Shown: positions 44,022 to 56,401, counted from the stretch's first letter. The stretch: DNA of 64,000 nt from Misgurnus anguillicaudatus (GCF_027580225.2 NC_073339.2:42266501-42330500); one strand, 5' to 3'. Made by a program: numbers and translations. Notes: a model not told the origin generated them from the sequence alone.

Positions 44022-46732
44022 CACTGTAAAAAAAATCTGTTGTTTTTACGGTGAAATACTGGCAGCTGTGGTTGCCAGAACAACTCTGCAAAAAATACAA
44101 CCCAAAACCGCAAAAACAACACCACCACAGTTGTATGCATTACAGCGAATTTTACAAATCTTACCTGTATACAGAATCTCCCCGATTCATTAACTGTTTA
44201 GAAACTCTTACCCTTCAATGGTACAATGCAGATGTGATTGCCAGGGGGCCGCCTTGAGAATATATGAACATGTGGACAACTTTTTGTATTTCATTAACTA
44301 ATATAATTTTATTCATATTTTAACATATGCAGAAAACCACTATAATCTAGGTGATGGAAAAGACAGCTGCACAAAGAAACAAAGTTTGTTGTGAAATTAT
44401 TACAAATTGTTTTCTAATTATTTGCCAACAACTTGAAAAGCCTCAATGGTTACTTAATTCCTTTTTCTTTTTTGTAAATTGTGTTAGTGGGTTACACAGA
44501 GCACTTATTGATGATGAAAGGGGTTGTAAAAACAGGTCTCCAACATTTCTTTACTGTTAATTGGTTTGATTTATCCACATGAAAGTTGTGATTGACTGGT
44601 AGATACAGTAAGAGAAAAATTGGTTTAGTGTCTGGTGTTTGTGGTCTTCTGCAATTATAGCTGTTGGGCTAGAAAGAGTTTTGTAAAGTAATGGTTTTGG
44701 GACTGGTTAAAAAGTTTTTTTGACACTTCATATTCATATTAAGATTCAACCTACAAAGCTCAATAGTGGTGACCATCAAAAAACAAGGAAATCTACCATC
44801 ATCACTTGATTTAATTTGTTTCAGCTTCTTAGACCATAGCTTATGTGTATTGACACATTATTCTAACAGTCAGAGAAAGCTTAACCCAAAAACGTACGAG
44901 CCAAGTGCCCCATTTCAGGAAACGATCACCATAATGGTGACTTCAAACAAACCAAATAAAGTCAAACTGGTTTGTATTAAGTGTAGATGTTCATGGTGTT
45001 TGTGTTTAATTCTCCTCTGTTGAGATCTTGAGCGATTGGATGTGATTATGTTATATCTATACAGTTAATGTTCATCTAAGATTTTGTCTGTAGTTCAGTT
45101 GTACTTGTGTTTTGACTGCTCTCTATTTCATCATTAATGTTCATTCATCATGTCATTATTTAAGTGTCACTTTTTAACTCTGTAACATGGACTCATAGAC
45201 ACTGAGCCATTGAAAACTTACCCTGATGTTGTTTTGTATTTGTTTGTATGATACAATCTTTGTGTATGTCCACTGTCTCTTTTTGAGTTGTTGGCAAATA
45301 ATTAGAAAACAATTTGTAATAATTTCACAACAAACTTTGTTTCTTTGTGCAGCTGTCTTTTCCATCACCGGGATTATAGTGGTTTTCTACATATTTTAAG
45401 AAATGAATAAAATTATATTAGTTAATGAAATACAAAAAGTTGTTTACATGTTCATATATTTTTAGGGTGGTTGTCTGGCAATCTCATCTGCGTTTTACCA
45501 TTAAAAGATAAGAGTTTCTAAACAGTTAATAAATCAAAGAAATTCTGTATACAGGTAAGATTTGTAAAATTTACAAAAGTTCACTGTAATGCATACAACT
45601 GTGGTGTTGTTGTTTTTACGGTTTAAAGTTGTATTTTTTACAGAATTGTTTTGGCAACCACACACTCTAAAAAAAAAATCTGTAAAAAACGGATAATGTC
45701 CTGGCAGAAAATTACCGGCACTTTTCCGTTACGTTTACAGACACTTCCGTTTTTTCAACAACTGAACATTCTGTAGATTTATAGAACACTGCCCGTAGAT
45801 TTACAGAACATTTTCCGTAACCTTTAGGGACACTTCAATCTGCCTATGAAACGCAACAATGGTGACAATCAACAACAAAGCTTCATGTCGCAATGCATGC
45901 TGGGTACCAGGATTGTAGAAAACTTTTTCTTAACATTTACTCTCACCATTGTTGAGATTTGTATCCAAAATGTTGATGTCTCTGAAGCAAAAACCACAGC
46001 TGACAAATTTTCAGCCATCTTATTCAATACATTGTGTTTTTAGATCAGCATACAGTCTCACTCTTATACATTTCAGTTCATTATTCTTATTTTATCATTT
46101 CATATTTAAATGTTAGGCAGCATAACATTATAACAACTAAGCTTATATGACATCATAGAAAATTCTCCTTCCTCAAGCAACAAACAAGTTGTAATTGCTA
46201 CAAGCAATACATTGTTGCAATGCTAAAAGAGCAGAGTCAGATCTGGAAGGTCAAGGGACAAAAGCCTAACTAAAGGGAACACTAATCATCATAGTGGTGA
46301 CTTCAAATGAATCTAAAACAAACACAAACTGGAGATTTAATGTGATAAATGTTGTGGTAAATATCCATTTGACTTACACGTCACGTCAGAAATAATATTT
46401 GTCTACTAAATCACATGTGTGGATGCTGGAATAGTTTAACACTTGTATTTTGTTCTGACAGCATTTCTTTAGAAGTTAAATATCATCCATGTTAGTTGTA
46501 ATTTTAGGTTTCAAACAGAGATGGTGATAGAGAGGCAAAAGTGAAAGATTGCAGCAGGGGTTATTGTACCCATAATGCAACATGTTATTAAAAAAACGGA
46601 TAAATGCCTGTAAAACATAAATACGGAAAATTCCTTCATATTTACACAGTACTTTGTCAGTTTTTTTACGGATTTTTTTTAGAGTGCAGCTGCCAGTATT
46701 TCACCGTAAAAACTACGGATTTTTTTACAGTG
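44022..46732. mobile_element. Family C element, copy interrupted by a family F element
   Basis: The ends are CACTGTAAAAAAAATCTGTT and TTTTTTTACAGTG. It matches the 9071-11446 copy over most of its length, but with an internal deletion of several hundred bases near 44440 (AACTTGAAA joins directly to GCCTCAATGGTTACTTAATT) and the F insertion at 45663-46686. Confidence 0.8.
45663..46686. mobile_element. Family F element, copy 2, nested in the C copy
   Basis: CACTCTAAAAAAAAAATCTG is mirrored by TTTTTTTTAGAGTG. CA stands on both sides, and joining the flanks restores CCACAGCTGCC of the host, so the insertion border is exact. Confidence 0.85.
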
Positions 46733-46905
46733 TACCTTTAAAAAGGTCCTAATATGTAACATTTGAGGTACCCTTATGTACCTCTAAGGTACCAATGTGT
46801 CCATTTGAGGAACCAATATGCACATTTTAGGTACAAAAGTGTACTTTTTGAAAAGGTACCACGCCAGTGACAACTTTTGTATCTTCTTGTACATTTTTTT
46901 CTGAA
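46733..46905. repeat. GTACC-rich repeat remnant
   Basis: Repeated GAGGTACC, AAGGTACC and TTAGGTAC words and CACGCCAGTGACAACTTTTG near the end resemble the repeat at 28448-28690. Confidence 0.4.
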
Positions 46906-47376
46906 AGTGGAGTTTCATGGTTCAATAATAGAAGGTTCAATACGTTTAATGCATGTTATAACAGATGTGTTTGTGTACCTCTATACATAAAACTAAACAC
47001 TTTGCTTTCTCCAAACCATAAAGGGCTATGCAAACCACTTGAAATGAAACCAAAAATCATTGTAAAGAATCTAAATCAGAATGTTCAATATAAAGGTTTG
47101 GTTTTCATGCTTTATGAATGTAAGGTTACACAATGGGCATTTACAGTGTTTCATTGTATACATGCAGTATATAAATCAAAGGCAACATTCTTTTAGGTGC
47201 ATCAGAACATTTTATCTGATTTAAATTTACAAAGCACAACCCTGACATCTGAAATTGTGAAAAAATTAAGGTACACATTCAATGCATTTAAATAAAATTA
47301 CATTAAAATGGAAACTAACAGTAAAGGTTTTTGTTCTATGGAAAGAGGAAATCTCTCCCCCCTCATACATCATATT
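46906..47376. other. Upstream region of SMCO3-like gene 2
   Basis: CCTCTATACATAAAACTAAA and GCATTTAAATAAAATTACAT blocks recur upstream of gene 3 (62311 and 62621), so this is part of the duplicated unit. No gene seen. Confidence 0.45.
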
Positions 47377-47398
47377 GAAAGTAAAAATAAATTAAAAG
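47377..47398 (+). promoter_or_regulatory. Promoter of SMCO3-like gene 2: degenerate IRF-like box and TATA-like box
   Basis: GAAAGTAAAA (47377-47386) aligns with the GAAANNGAAA box of genes 1 and 3 but has lost the second G. ATTAAAAG (47391-47398) stands in the TATA position and is weaker than in gene 3. Confidence 0.4.
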
Positions 47399-47420
47399 CT
47401 GAGTAGGGAGTTGTTGTATG

Positions 47421-47508
47421 ACCAACAGCTCAAAGAATTAACATCATCAGACATCTGAACCACCAGCAACACCGACAACATCTCAGACAACCGTCAGACT
47501 AAACCTAG
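47421..47508 (+). other. 5' noncoding exon of SMCO3-like gene 2
   Basis: ACATCATCAGACATCTGAAC to AAACCTAG ends at a GTACAG donor (47509), a weaker donor than GTGAGC in genes 1 and 3. The acceptor TTTCCAG at 48054 follows. The 5' edge is estimated. Confidence 0.5.
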
Positions 47509-48063
47509 GTACAGTAAGCAAAAAAAAAAAAAAAACCTTGAATACTGATCTTATAGCATAGCTTAAATGTGTTAACTGAAAGTATCACTCTGGAGGTTTA
47601 CTATGCCAAAAGTGTACATTTTGTGCGACAAAAAGAATGTGAACTTTTTATTAATGTTACTGCCTTCTGAACAGTTTTACTGATTTATAAAAAGTAAAGT
47701 ACTGATGCTTTATGATTGGATGAAATATGGCATTTTTAAAAAACATTATTGCACATTAAAATGCAAAAAGCGATGTCAAAGCAAAACACGGCTGAATCTG
47801 CTCAAAATACTGGGGCTTTGCCACTGAATAAAATGCTTAACTGAACTAGCTGAAGTGGCTTTTCTGAACTGTAAATGATCTTTTTTAAGTAATGTAATTA
47901 TTTTTACATAATACATACAGTATTTTAGAACCATATGAAGTGGGTCACCCAAATGATGACAGTACTTAACTTGCATAAAACGGAAAATGAGCTTATAAAT
48001 ATGAACGATTATTACACATGTGCAACAATAAAATGTTTCTCTCCTAATTTCCAGACTCTAAAA

Positions 48064-48738
48064 ATGGTTTGGAGTGATCTCTTCTACCCTGAAAATCCTA
48101 AAAGAAGGGAGAGGCTTATCCGCAAAAGTCAGCAATTTTTTCACCTAATAGAAGACAACTTCAATGCCACCAACGATCTCATTGAAGTTGTTAATAAGCA
48201 CTTAAAATTGTCCCTCGGACGAGTCACCTTGAATGAGAGTGCTACTGTGAAGGACAATTGTAATGTGCTAATTCAACGCATTCGTGAGATCCAGGCAGAG
48301 ATATGGAAAATTGATAATAAACTGAAAATAAAGTTGGACCCTGCCTTGTACGAGGAATTAAAGAACATGAATCTGTATGTGCCACTGAGCATGGCCACAC
48401 ATACACAAATTGCAAAAATTGCCATTGGAGCTGGTGGGATGGTAACCACTGCTGCCGTTTGTTGGCTAATTAAAAGTGAAATGATTCTGGCAAGTGTAAC
48501 TACCCAGATTGGTGCAATTGCATCAACATCAATCGGAGCTGTTGTGCTTGGGGTGGTGTTTCTAGGGGTTGGTATGATTGTTGAGGCTATTTTGGGGAGT
48601 ATTGAGCGTGATCAGCTTGAGAGTGCACTAAAAGAGTATGATGAGGCTTTGGAGGAATTCAGGCCAGCATCTAAACAATATCAGAAGAGCATAATGGAAG
48701 TCAGGCTAAGAATTGAACTAATAAAAGAATATGTTTAG
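48064..48738 (+). CDS. SMCO3-like membrane/coiled-coil protein, array gene 2
   Basis: The 224-residue protein, close to the family's usual 225, starts MVWSDLFYPENPKRRERLIR. The YPENPKRRE block is, as I recall, shared with mammalian SMCO3. The predicted coiled coil covers about 64-105. The hydrophobic part (about 116-136 and 144-178) is Gly/Ala/Ser-rich: GAIASTSIGAVVLGVVFLGV is the core of the second segment. The protein ends RLRIELIKEYV. An open frame continues upstream to 47935, but the acceptor at 48054 and alignment with the sister genes make the ATG at 48064 the start. It resembles gene 3 more than gene 1, which suggests a later split of 2 and 3. Function is unknown; the fold suggests a membrane-anchored, possibly oligomeric protein. 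Confidence 0.87.
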   Translation: MVWSDLFYPENPKRRERLIRKSQQFFHLIEDNFNATNDLIEVVNKHLKLSLGRVTLNESATVKDNCNVLIQRIREIQAEIWKIDNKLKIKLDPALYEELKNMNLYVPLSMATHTQIAKIAIGAGGMVTTAAVCWLIKSEMILASVTTQIGAIASTSIGAVVLGVVFLGVGMIVEAILGSIERDQLESALKEYDEALEEFRPASKQYQKSIMEVRLRIELIKEYV

Positions 48739-48775
48739 ATTACAGTCTGTTATCTTTCATATTAGCATGAAACTG

Positions 48776-48781
48776 AATAAA
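48776..48781 (+). terminator. Polyadenylation signal of SMCO3-like gene 2
   Basis: AATAAA (followed by a second overlapping ATAAA) lies 37 bases after the stop codon. Confidence 0.5.
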
Positions 48782-49390
48782 TAAACAATAACCCATCAAA
48801 AAGTCTAAAATTAGTCATTTGTACAGTATTAAAAATGTGGAAATCTTTTTTCTCTCTTTTTTTGAACAAGAAAATAATATTTGATGTTCAGATTGTGAGC
48901 TATTTTAAACATTAACATAAATGACAGACAGCTTTTCATATTGCTTATTTGTGTTGTTTTCTAGTAAAAAATTCTGAATTTAATTTCAGAAATGTTTCCT
49001 GGAATTAAACTGTAACTACGATTATGACATGCTAAAAAGATGTGAATTTCTTTGTCCTTTTTTTTCACATTTAATGAAATTACTTGTGGTGTTTGTACAT
49101 TTTTTTGCCAAGGTTTTATTGTGGTTTGTTGTTATTGAAACTAAATTTTGCTGTCAATTATGTTTTTTCTCTCTTTCTCTCTCTGAACTAAATGGCAGTG
49201 GTTGGATAGTGCAGATTAAGGGGGTTTTATTGTAATTGCCGCTGCTACCTACCTTACAAAACAGGCAAAATGTGAACGAGCTATTTTGGTTATAAGTGAA
49301 TCTTTTGAAAGCATCTGGTTTATAATTTTACCTTGGAATCAAGAAACAATTTCTTTTTATAAATCATTTTTATTTACAAGCACATGTGTT
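48782..49390. other. Downstream of SMCO3-like gene 2
   Basis: AT-rich sequence with no recognised gene or repeat. Confidence 0.45.
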
Positions 49391-49393
49391 TCG

Positions 49394-49667
49394 ACTTATA
49401 CCCTGTTTACACGAAGGAAAGACGCATATATTTCCCTGCGGTTTGGCCTGTCATTTACACGAAAACCGTGTTTTTATTACAGAAAACGATTATTTCTAAA
49501 ACCTCCGGCCAAAGTGGATATTTCTGATTACCCCGGTTATGTGTTGCCGTGTCAACTGGGAGAAACGGGGTTTTAGGTTCTTAAACGTCACATTTTGCGC
49601 CAGAAAATGTTTAACGTCATGAGAGCGTCCTTACAGTTTGTTTGGCTACTGATCAATCAGGTATGTT
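49394..49667. mobile_element. Partial element related to the one at 58763-59511
   Basis: CCCTGTTTACACG, TTTACACGAAAACCG and TTCTAAAACCTCCGGCCAAA words match the left part of the element at 58763 (TTCTAAAAACTCCGGCCAGA). The right end was not identified with confidence. Confidence 0.45.
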
Positions 49668-49766
49668 GGCTGAATCCCAAACCGCCTACTTCCATACTAT
49701 GTAGTATGTAAAAAGCGCTACTCTGCATACTATATAGTATGAAAGTAGGCGGTTTGGGATTCAGCC
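49668..49766. mobile_element. 99-bp hairpin element with GGCTGAATCC ends
   Basis: GGCTGAATCCCAAACCGCCT is mirrored by AGGCGGTTTGGGATTCAGCC, and ACTATGTAGTATG / CATACTATATAGTATG continues the arms. It is nearly a pure hairpin. The 1.2-kb element at 52164-53377 has similar ends. Confidence 0.8.
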
Positions 49767-49971
49767 CATTTGCTGTTATAAAAGGAACAGGAAGTCGCTC
49801 GTGTTCTTCGTTGGTGTCGATTCTGACGATTTTGATTGGCTTGCATGGCTGTATTCCCCTTCCTACACTGCCTCCCACAGGTTTGGCATAGTTATTATGC
49901 CGCTTGACGGCGTATTTATGCGGGTTGATGTAAATGGAAAGTTTTTTATAAAAAGATGTTGTGTGAAAAAT

Positions 49972-50527
49972 GTGAGTAGCGCAGATATGGTAAGATAGGA
50001 AAGAGACTGTTTTTGAATTCAGCTCGAAATGTTTCGAGCATTTAAGTGACGTGTTTATGCGTTCACACGTGTCCGTGGCACGACTCTCTTTTTCGTGCCA
50101 GTTTCACGTATTGGTTATTCAAATTTTTTCCTTTTTTCAAACCATTGTTGCTTGGGGTTAGATTTGTGGTTTTCATCAGGATTTAAACTGTTTTCGCGCG
50201 AAGATAAGGATGGGTTTGGGTTAGAATGTCATTTAAACACTGGTTTGTACATTTATCTTTCATAATTTAAACTGTTTTGGGTTAGAGTTGGGATAGGGTG
50301 AGGAAGTCATTTTATGTAACTAAAAGTTGTTCTAACCCCAATCCCAAGCAACAATGGTAAGAAAATAGGTAAAAAATTGAATAACCAATACGTGAAACTG
50401 GCACGAAAAAGAAAGTCGTGCCACGGACACGTGTGAACGCGTAAACACGTCACTTAAATGCTCGAAACATTTCGAGCTGAATTCAAAAACAGTCTCTTTC
50501 CTATCTTACCATATCTGCGCTACTCAC
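49972..50527. mobile_element. Foldback element with about 150-bp near-perfect arms
   Basis: GTGAGTAGCGCAGATATGGT on the left is exactly mirrored at 50508-50527, and the arms continue through GCTCGAAATGTTTCGAGC and TTCACACGTGTCCGTGGCAC. The core has ATTGGTTATTCAAATTTTTT, AACCATTGTTGC and CTAACCC words related to the cores of the B foldbacks. Confidence 0.85.
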
Positions 50528-50739
50528 CTGACCAACGGTGAGCTCAAACTGCTTCACTGCAGAAGCTGCCTTGAAGGCTACGTTGACGTTGAGGGCTTAA
50601 ACCAGTAACAAGCACTTTGATTGGTCATTTTTGTGAACCAATCATATTTTTTCTGCCCTCAGAACATGCTGATTGGTTGAAAGGTTTTTTTCAAAGCACC
50701 TCCCTTGTTGACCCAGGGACACTTCGAACTCTGCAAAAT

Positions 50740-51150
50740 CAGGTCGTGCGATGTGTGAAAGCCAATGTTGATATTTGCAATCACCTAAACAAACACGCCC
50801 CTACCCCAATAGAATCAGGGGCCCGTACCATGAAAATGGTTAAACAAACTCAGGGTTACAGGATTAGTTTCAGGTTGACAAAACCAAGCCAATGTGCAGG
50901 CCTTGTTGGTAAAAGCTATTTTCATGGTACCCAAAACCCAGGATTTGCACAAACTAATCCTAAACAAAGCTGGCTAACCAACTAAACCAGCTTCATGGTA
51001 TAGGCCCCTGGACCTTCTGTTGATAGACCCGCCCCACACATACGCAACCGGGCATTTGATTTGATTTGTTTGGCTATAAGTGTGTTTTGGTAGTCGGCCC
51101 GTCTCCTTTTCCAACGCGTTTTTCAAACATCGTGGAGTCCGCCTTTAAGT
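50740..51150. mobile_element. MITE with CGCCTTTAA end (copy 2), interrupted
   Basis: It matches 13481-13728 (GCCAATGTTGATATTTG, CACGCCCCTACCCCAATAGA, TAGACCCGCCCCACA) and ends GTCCGCCTTTAA. An element at 50816-51010 splits it. Confidence 0.65.
50816..51010. mobile_element. 195-bp MITE with CAGGGGCC ends nested in the copy above
   Basis: CAGGGGCCCGTACCATGAA is mirrored by TTCATGGTATAGGCCCCTG. The host sequence GAATCTGGACC of copy 1 is split exactly here. Confidence 0.75.
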
Positions 51151-51313
51151 CAATAAAAAACTGTCAGGGTGAAGGGATGGAAGAAACCAAATGCAGACGA
51201 CATTGGGGGGTGAACAGAAAACACTTTAATTTTTACTAACAAAACAAGAGCCCACGTAGGGGCAAAAACAGGAAACAACAAACTCTGACACAAAACACTT
51301 TGACGTAAAACAC

Positions 51314-52080
51314 TAAGGGTGTTTTCACATATACACTGTTTAGGTCGGCCCAAATGACGTGTCGCTCCGAGTACGGTGCGTTTGGGTCAGTGTGAACACA
51401 ACAGCCGCACTCGGGTGCGCACTTAACGGCCGCTCCGAGACCGCTCTAAACAGGTGGTCTCGGAGCGGCTGTTGCCGAACTCTGGGGCGACCCACCTGTG
51501 GTGTGAACACTGCTGGACCTCGGGCCGAACCAAATACAGGAAGTTCTCCACATGTTTGAGCCACTGGGCTTCCGTTGTGACGTGAGCCGGGTGTTATATT
51601 GTGGGTTAACAACAATCAAGCCAATCCTGGTCCGTTGCAGAGAGATTCGCTGTCTCCTTTACGTTTGAGCTGATGATTTTATAAATGCATAGCTGTCCTC
51701 CACACACAAATAGTGACATTACAGGCTTTTTGCAAACGGCTCCGTGAGAAAGGCTTTAATAGAACAGCTACGCAATTTTGCGTTAAAGCAAAGAAACTTT
51801 GCAAAGACGTGCATCGTTTATCTCCACATCTTGATAGCTGCGCTCTCCCTGTCAGGCTGGTTGCCGTGGAAACGTGGGGGTGGTCATGAGACGGTAAGAG
51901 CTGTCAGAGACCAATGACAGTGCTGACAGTTGTCACATGGTGTACGGTGCGGCATTTCGAGTAAAGTAAAAAATATATATATGTGAACACGGACCGCACT
52001 AACTGAAAAATGATACAATGTATTTTGGTGCGCTCCGAGGCCGCACCACGGTGCGCACCAACATATGTGAAAACAACCTA
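51314..52080. mobile_element. MITE with AGGGTGTTTTCACATAT ends
   Basis: TAAGGGTGTTTTCACATATA is mirrored by ACATATGTGAAAACAACCTA. Subterminal CTCCGAG / CTCGGAG words give a GC-rich interior. Preceding sequence (51160-51310) looks like another worn repeat. Confidence 0.65.
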
Positions 52081-52163
52081 AAACAGACTTAAACACTAAA
52101 CAAGACTACACCTGACTACATGCAGGTAAAACAGACGAACGAGCACAGGACAAGAAACACAAG

Positions 52164-53377
52164 GGCTGAATCCGAAACCGCATACTGCCATACTATATAG
52201 TAGGCAAAAAACAGTAGGCGCACGAATAGTATGTCCGAAACCTCAGTATACGTAAAAGGGTAGGCGAGAATTAGCGGGATTTTGGACTATTTCTCGCGAG
52301 ATTCAGAAGCACGTGTACTTAAGTATCGTCCGAAACCGCCTACTTACTTAAAATGTAGTAGGGGAAACAGCACGTGAACAGAGTAGTACGCCCGATCCTC
52401 AGTATCCATAAAATCAGTAGGTGAGAAATCCCCGGATGCCCTACTGAGTCCGCCCAGATTCTGAAGCAAGCATCGGATGGACACTTCTATCCCAGCTTTC
52501 CCATGGTGCCACGGGAAAGCAAAGCAATCGACCGGAGACCAGCCAATCGGGCGATTTCGATACGTTACACAGGGCTGTTCCTCAGCCTCCTGACATCACG
52601 CACAGACCCAGGATTTACCAAAAAGTGCTCAGCTGATTCATTAAAATAGAGCTGTAGAATTATCACAGCTGTGTTGAGATGATAGTAAATATGTGATGAT
52701 TTGTCAGAAAAATACATTTGAATAAAGTTTTGTTTCATATGGGATTCACTTCAATACGTTTTCATTTATTGTGATGGTTTTATTAATTCATTTTTTATTC
52801 ATGTTTCCCGTTGTTTTAAGTAAATACAAAAGATTGCTTCACTAAAATGTATATAATCACATTGCCTGCATTGTCTAGTTTGTATTCAAGCACAGCTGTC
52901 ATCTGACAATAGATATTAAATTACAATCTGCTTGTTTTACTTATTTTTGTCCACTACAAAATTATGTAATATATCTGTAACACTGACAGAGACCGTAATA
53001 GAGTTGTGAAGTTACTGATGCAATCAGGTGTTAGTGCACCTGTCCCTCATACACACGCATACGTTTCATGTCTGTTATTAGGTTTGTTCGAGTTTATGCG
53101 CCGCTGTAAGAACCAACAGGTGGATGACATCAAAGTACCGTGAGAGCGATTCCAGAAATCATACGGAGAAGTCTGATTTCGTGTTGCTTTCGCGGTATTG
53201 TGATGTCAATGTCCTGTCGATTCTTGTGGTTCCGCATGAACTCGAACAAGTCTACTACGTCATATGTCACATGATAACTTCAACATGGCGAACGTAGGTA
53301 CTGTCTTAGCGCACGTTAAGTAGGTACCCAGTGAAACTCAGTACATACACAGTAAGTATGCGATTTCGGATTCAGCC
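52164..53377. mobile_element. 1.2-kb TIR element with GGCTGAATCCGAAACCGC ends
   Basis: It is mirrored by GCGATTTCGGATTCAGCC. CATACTATATAGTAGG and CAGTATACG words repeat inside. Near the right, the segment GTTCGAGTTTATGCGCCGCT (53087) is present again in inverse at about 53225-53250, and a related segment lies at about 59155 in another element. Confidence 0.7.
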
Positions 53378-54240
53378 AAGGGCTTTAAATAAGGGACTAA
53401 ATCAAGAGGGGAACAGGTGCTAGGGATCAAATAATCAAACCTATGAGACTGACAAGGGAGTTTAGTGCAAGGTTATAATAGGTCTTAGTTACGATAAGGT
53501 TAAGAAAAGATTTACTTAGGCTACTTTTAGATAAAACCACTGCTTATATATTTTCAAGTATTAATATACATTAAATTATAGAAATTAAACATGACATTAA
53601 AATAAATATTGTACTTTTTTGAAATGTTAAAATAGCTCTGCGGCCCCCCGATGAAATGTCTGTCTTAGAAATGGCAAAAAGTATATTTTTCTTGTTAAAG
53701 AACGTCCATTAACTGTAATTCTAGTCCAGTTTTTTACTGTTTTAATGTTTTGTTGTGTGTGAATGCAAAATGAATGTTATATTTGATTATTTACAAACTG
53801 TTAGAAAACATTATTTCTGAATGTTCTGTAAAATATTGATAAAGTCACCATTATGGTGATCAGTGATTGTTTTAGTTGGACTCTTGACTCAGAGCTTGCT
53901 AGCATACTCTCTGGGTGCTACAATTTATTGTTTAGGACATGTTTGTTGTGGATAAAGAAGGCAATATGTAACAATCATGGTGGCAGTTAGTATATGATGT
54001 TTAAGATTAATATTGGCTGATTTCTTCATTCACTGTTTGAGTTCATTTCACTTACTGCCTTTGTCAGAATTACAAACTGATTTGAGAGCACTGGATCTGA
54101 AGTATCACATAATTAACCAAAAATATAAGTTTGGTTGATCAAACAGTGAATAAATAAATCAACTCACCAGATGATGATCTTAAGCATCAAATTCTAAAGC
54201 CTAATAAGTGAATAGTGTTTTCTACAGCAATATTTTACAG
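53378..54240. other. Region without recognised gene
   Basis: It holds a fragment of the shared transposon module at about 53838-53890 (GTCACCATTATGGTGATCAG, then TTTTAGTTGGACTCTTGACT). Otherwise AT-rich sequence. Confidence 0.4.
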
Positions 54241-54256
54241 AAAATTTAGAAATAAT

Positions 54257-54504
54257 TTGGTAGCACTTTATTTTACAGTATGTGTATTTACCTTGTACAT
54301 ATATGTTATATGTATATGTTGCAGATAAATGTTTGGTACTTACTTTTGAGTATCTACATGGTAATTAAATGGTATTATTACTGTACTTACCAGTAGTACA
54401 TGGTCATTATTATGTAACTCTAGATGAGTACTGGTTAATACCAAATACATACTTATAGTGTAGGTATACTGTATACTAAAAAGAAACACTACTGTACTTA
54501 GAAA
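54257..54504. repeat. Left part of a TGGTAGCACTTTATTTTACA element
   Basis: The start word TTGGTAGCACTTTATTTTAC is a common fish TIR-element end. TACATATATGTTATATGTAT and TACTTACTTTTGAG-type words follow. The right end was not found. Confidence 0.4.
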
Positions 54505-55050
54505 CAGTGTTGGGAGTAACGCATTACAAAATATAATATATTACAGTAATATATTTGTTTTTGCTGTAACACAGTAATATAACGCATTACTGATAAAAAA
54601 AATGGTGATATTTTACTCATTACAGTCTTAGTAGCGAGCGCGTTACAACGATGCATTTCAAATAGACCGTAATTTTTATTTTTGACCAATGCGGGCGACC
54701 GGCATCCAAACAGGAAAAAGCTGTGGGTAAAATAACGTTCGTATATTTCTGTTTCCGGGTGAGGCATGCAGCATGTTCATTTTTACTTTCATTTTGTATT
54801 TGAACTGCGATTTGTACGCGGTGCGCGTCAAATACAGACACGTTTCTTAAAAAGGTCCGCGGCTGTATAAACATTGACTAAAGTGGTCGCAATCAGGTCC
54901 GGTAGCGCCGCACATGCATAAATCTGCGAATGAGAGCACTGAGTGAAAGCAACAGAAAGTTTCTATCGGTCTCCTGTGCTGCTTGAACCTCAGAAGTACA
55001 GAGACTTTTAGAAAGCTTGTGAGTAAAATCCATATCCACAGCAGCAATTC
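54505..55050. mobile_element. Element starting CAGTGTTGGGAGTAACGCAT, right end missing
   Basis: CAGTGTTGGGAGTAACGCAT and TAACACAGTAATATAACGCA recall a widespread fish hAT-like repeat. No mirrored right end was found before the next element at 55054, so it may be truncated. Confidence 0.45.
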
Positions 55051-55053
55051 CAA

Positions 55054-56251
55054 CACAGTAAAATCCCCAGTGTTAAATTAACACTGCTCGGTGTTTATAT
55101 AATCCACACCAAGATTGGTGTTAAAAACACTAAATCAGTGTTAAAGTTAATAAGATAATGAAGTGATTGAGTCATTAATAGTGAACACCTGCTGGTCATT
55201 CCGTGTCAAATCAACTCAATATTGGAATTGTTCCTGTCTAAACTAAAATTACAACTTGCTTGCAGAGTTACATGGATGATAGGTTTAACTTCTAAAGAAC
55301 TGCTGTAAATCTGGTTAACAAAGTAAGTCACCATTGCTCCGATTAGTGTTTCCTTTAGTTGGGTACCTGGGTCTTGAAGTTTGGTGTTAGTTTTCTTCTG
55401 CTAATTGTGGCAGTGTATTTATAAAACACATCTGTTAAAGCAGAGGAAGATGAGAGAAATGAAGTCTATAACTCATACTATGTTAATTAGTATGAAAGTA
55501 TAAGTCTTGGGATTCAATGATATCATAAAAAATTAATCACTAAATATAAGTGTTTAATTTATGTTCTGCCAACCCTGTGAGGCTCCCATGAAATCCAACA
55601 GTGCTGTGAAAGTCCACATATCCTGAAGAGTTAAATAATGTTTACCCAAATCTAATCTGTGGTGTAAGTCAGACACACTGAGACATCAACAATCAGCCTA
55701 TAAAACACAATCATGGTGACAATCAACAACAAAGCTTCATGCCGCAATGCATGCTGGGTACCAGGATTGTAGAAAACTCATTCATAAATCCCATCATGCA
55801 TTGCAACATGACATAAATTTAGCAACTTTCTTACCATTAACTGTCACCATTGTTGAGATTTGTATCAGAAATCATGAAGTCTCTCTTAAGCAAAAAACAA
55901 CAACAACAACAAAAACAACAAAAAAAAACACTAAAGCATTACAGCAGTCTCATTCAATACAATGTCATTTGCATAGAGCTTTTCTATAATTAATTTGTGA
56001 TTAAATGTTTCAATGATTTGTAGAGTAGAATATAATAAAAATAAACTGAGAATGTCTGGAAGGCTTTCCCTCTACATGAAGCAATGAACAAGTGGTTTTA
56101 CTAAAACATTGATGCTATTGCTAAAAGAGGAGAGTTAGATCAGTGAAGGTCAAGGGACAAATGCCTAACTAAAGGAAACACTAATCACAGTAATGGTGAC
56201 TTCAAATGAACTCATAACAAACACAAACTTAACACTGGGGATTTTCCTGTG
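55054..56251. mobile_element. 1.2-kb TIR element with CACAGTAAAATCCCCAGTG ends (family T, copy 1)
   Basis: It is mirrored by CACTGGGGATTTTCCTGTG with AA on both sides. Its interior has ATGGTGACAATCAACAAC, CAATGCATGCTGGGTACC and ACTAAAGGAAACACTAATCA, modules shared with families C, F and J. Confidence 0.8.
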
Positions 56252-56401
56252 AAGGTAAGCTAATGTTGTTATGGTTACAGTCCATATACATAATAGATTG
56301 CTAGGCTATTCCTATGCTATCTACAGTTTTATTACAAACAGCAACCTAAACTACAACGTAACATTAGTGTAGACTTAAACAGTACATTTAAACATGACTG
56401 T

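Noticed and set aside
47935..48063. Upstream in-frame extension of SMCO3-like gene 2
   Set aside because: A splice acceptor ends at 48054 and the sister genes start at the aligned ATG; the extension has no counterpart.
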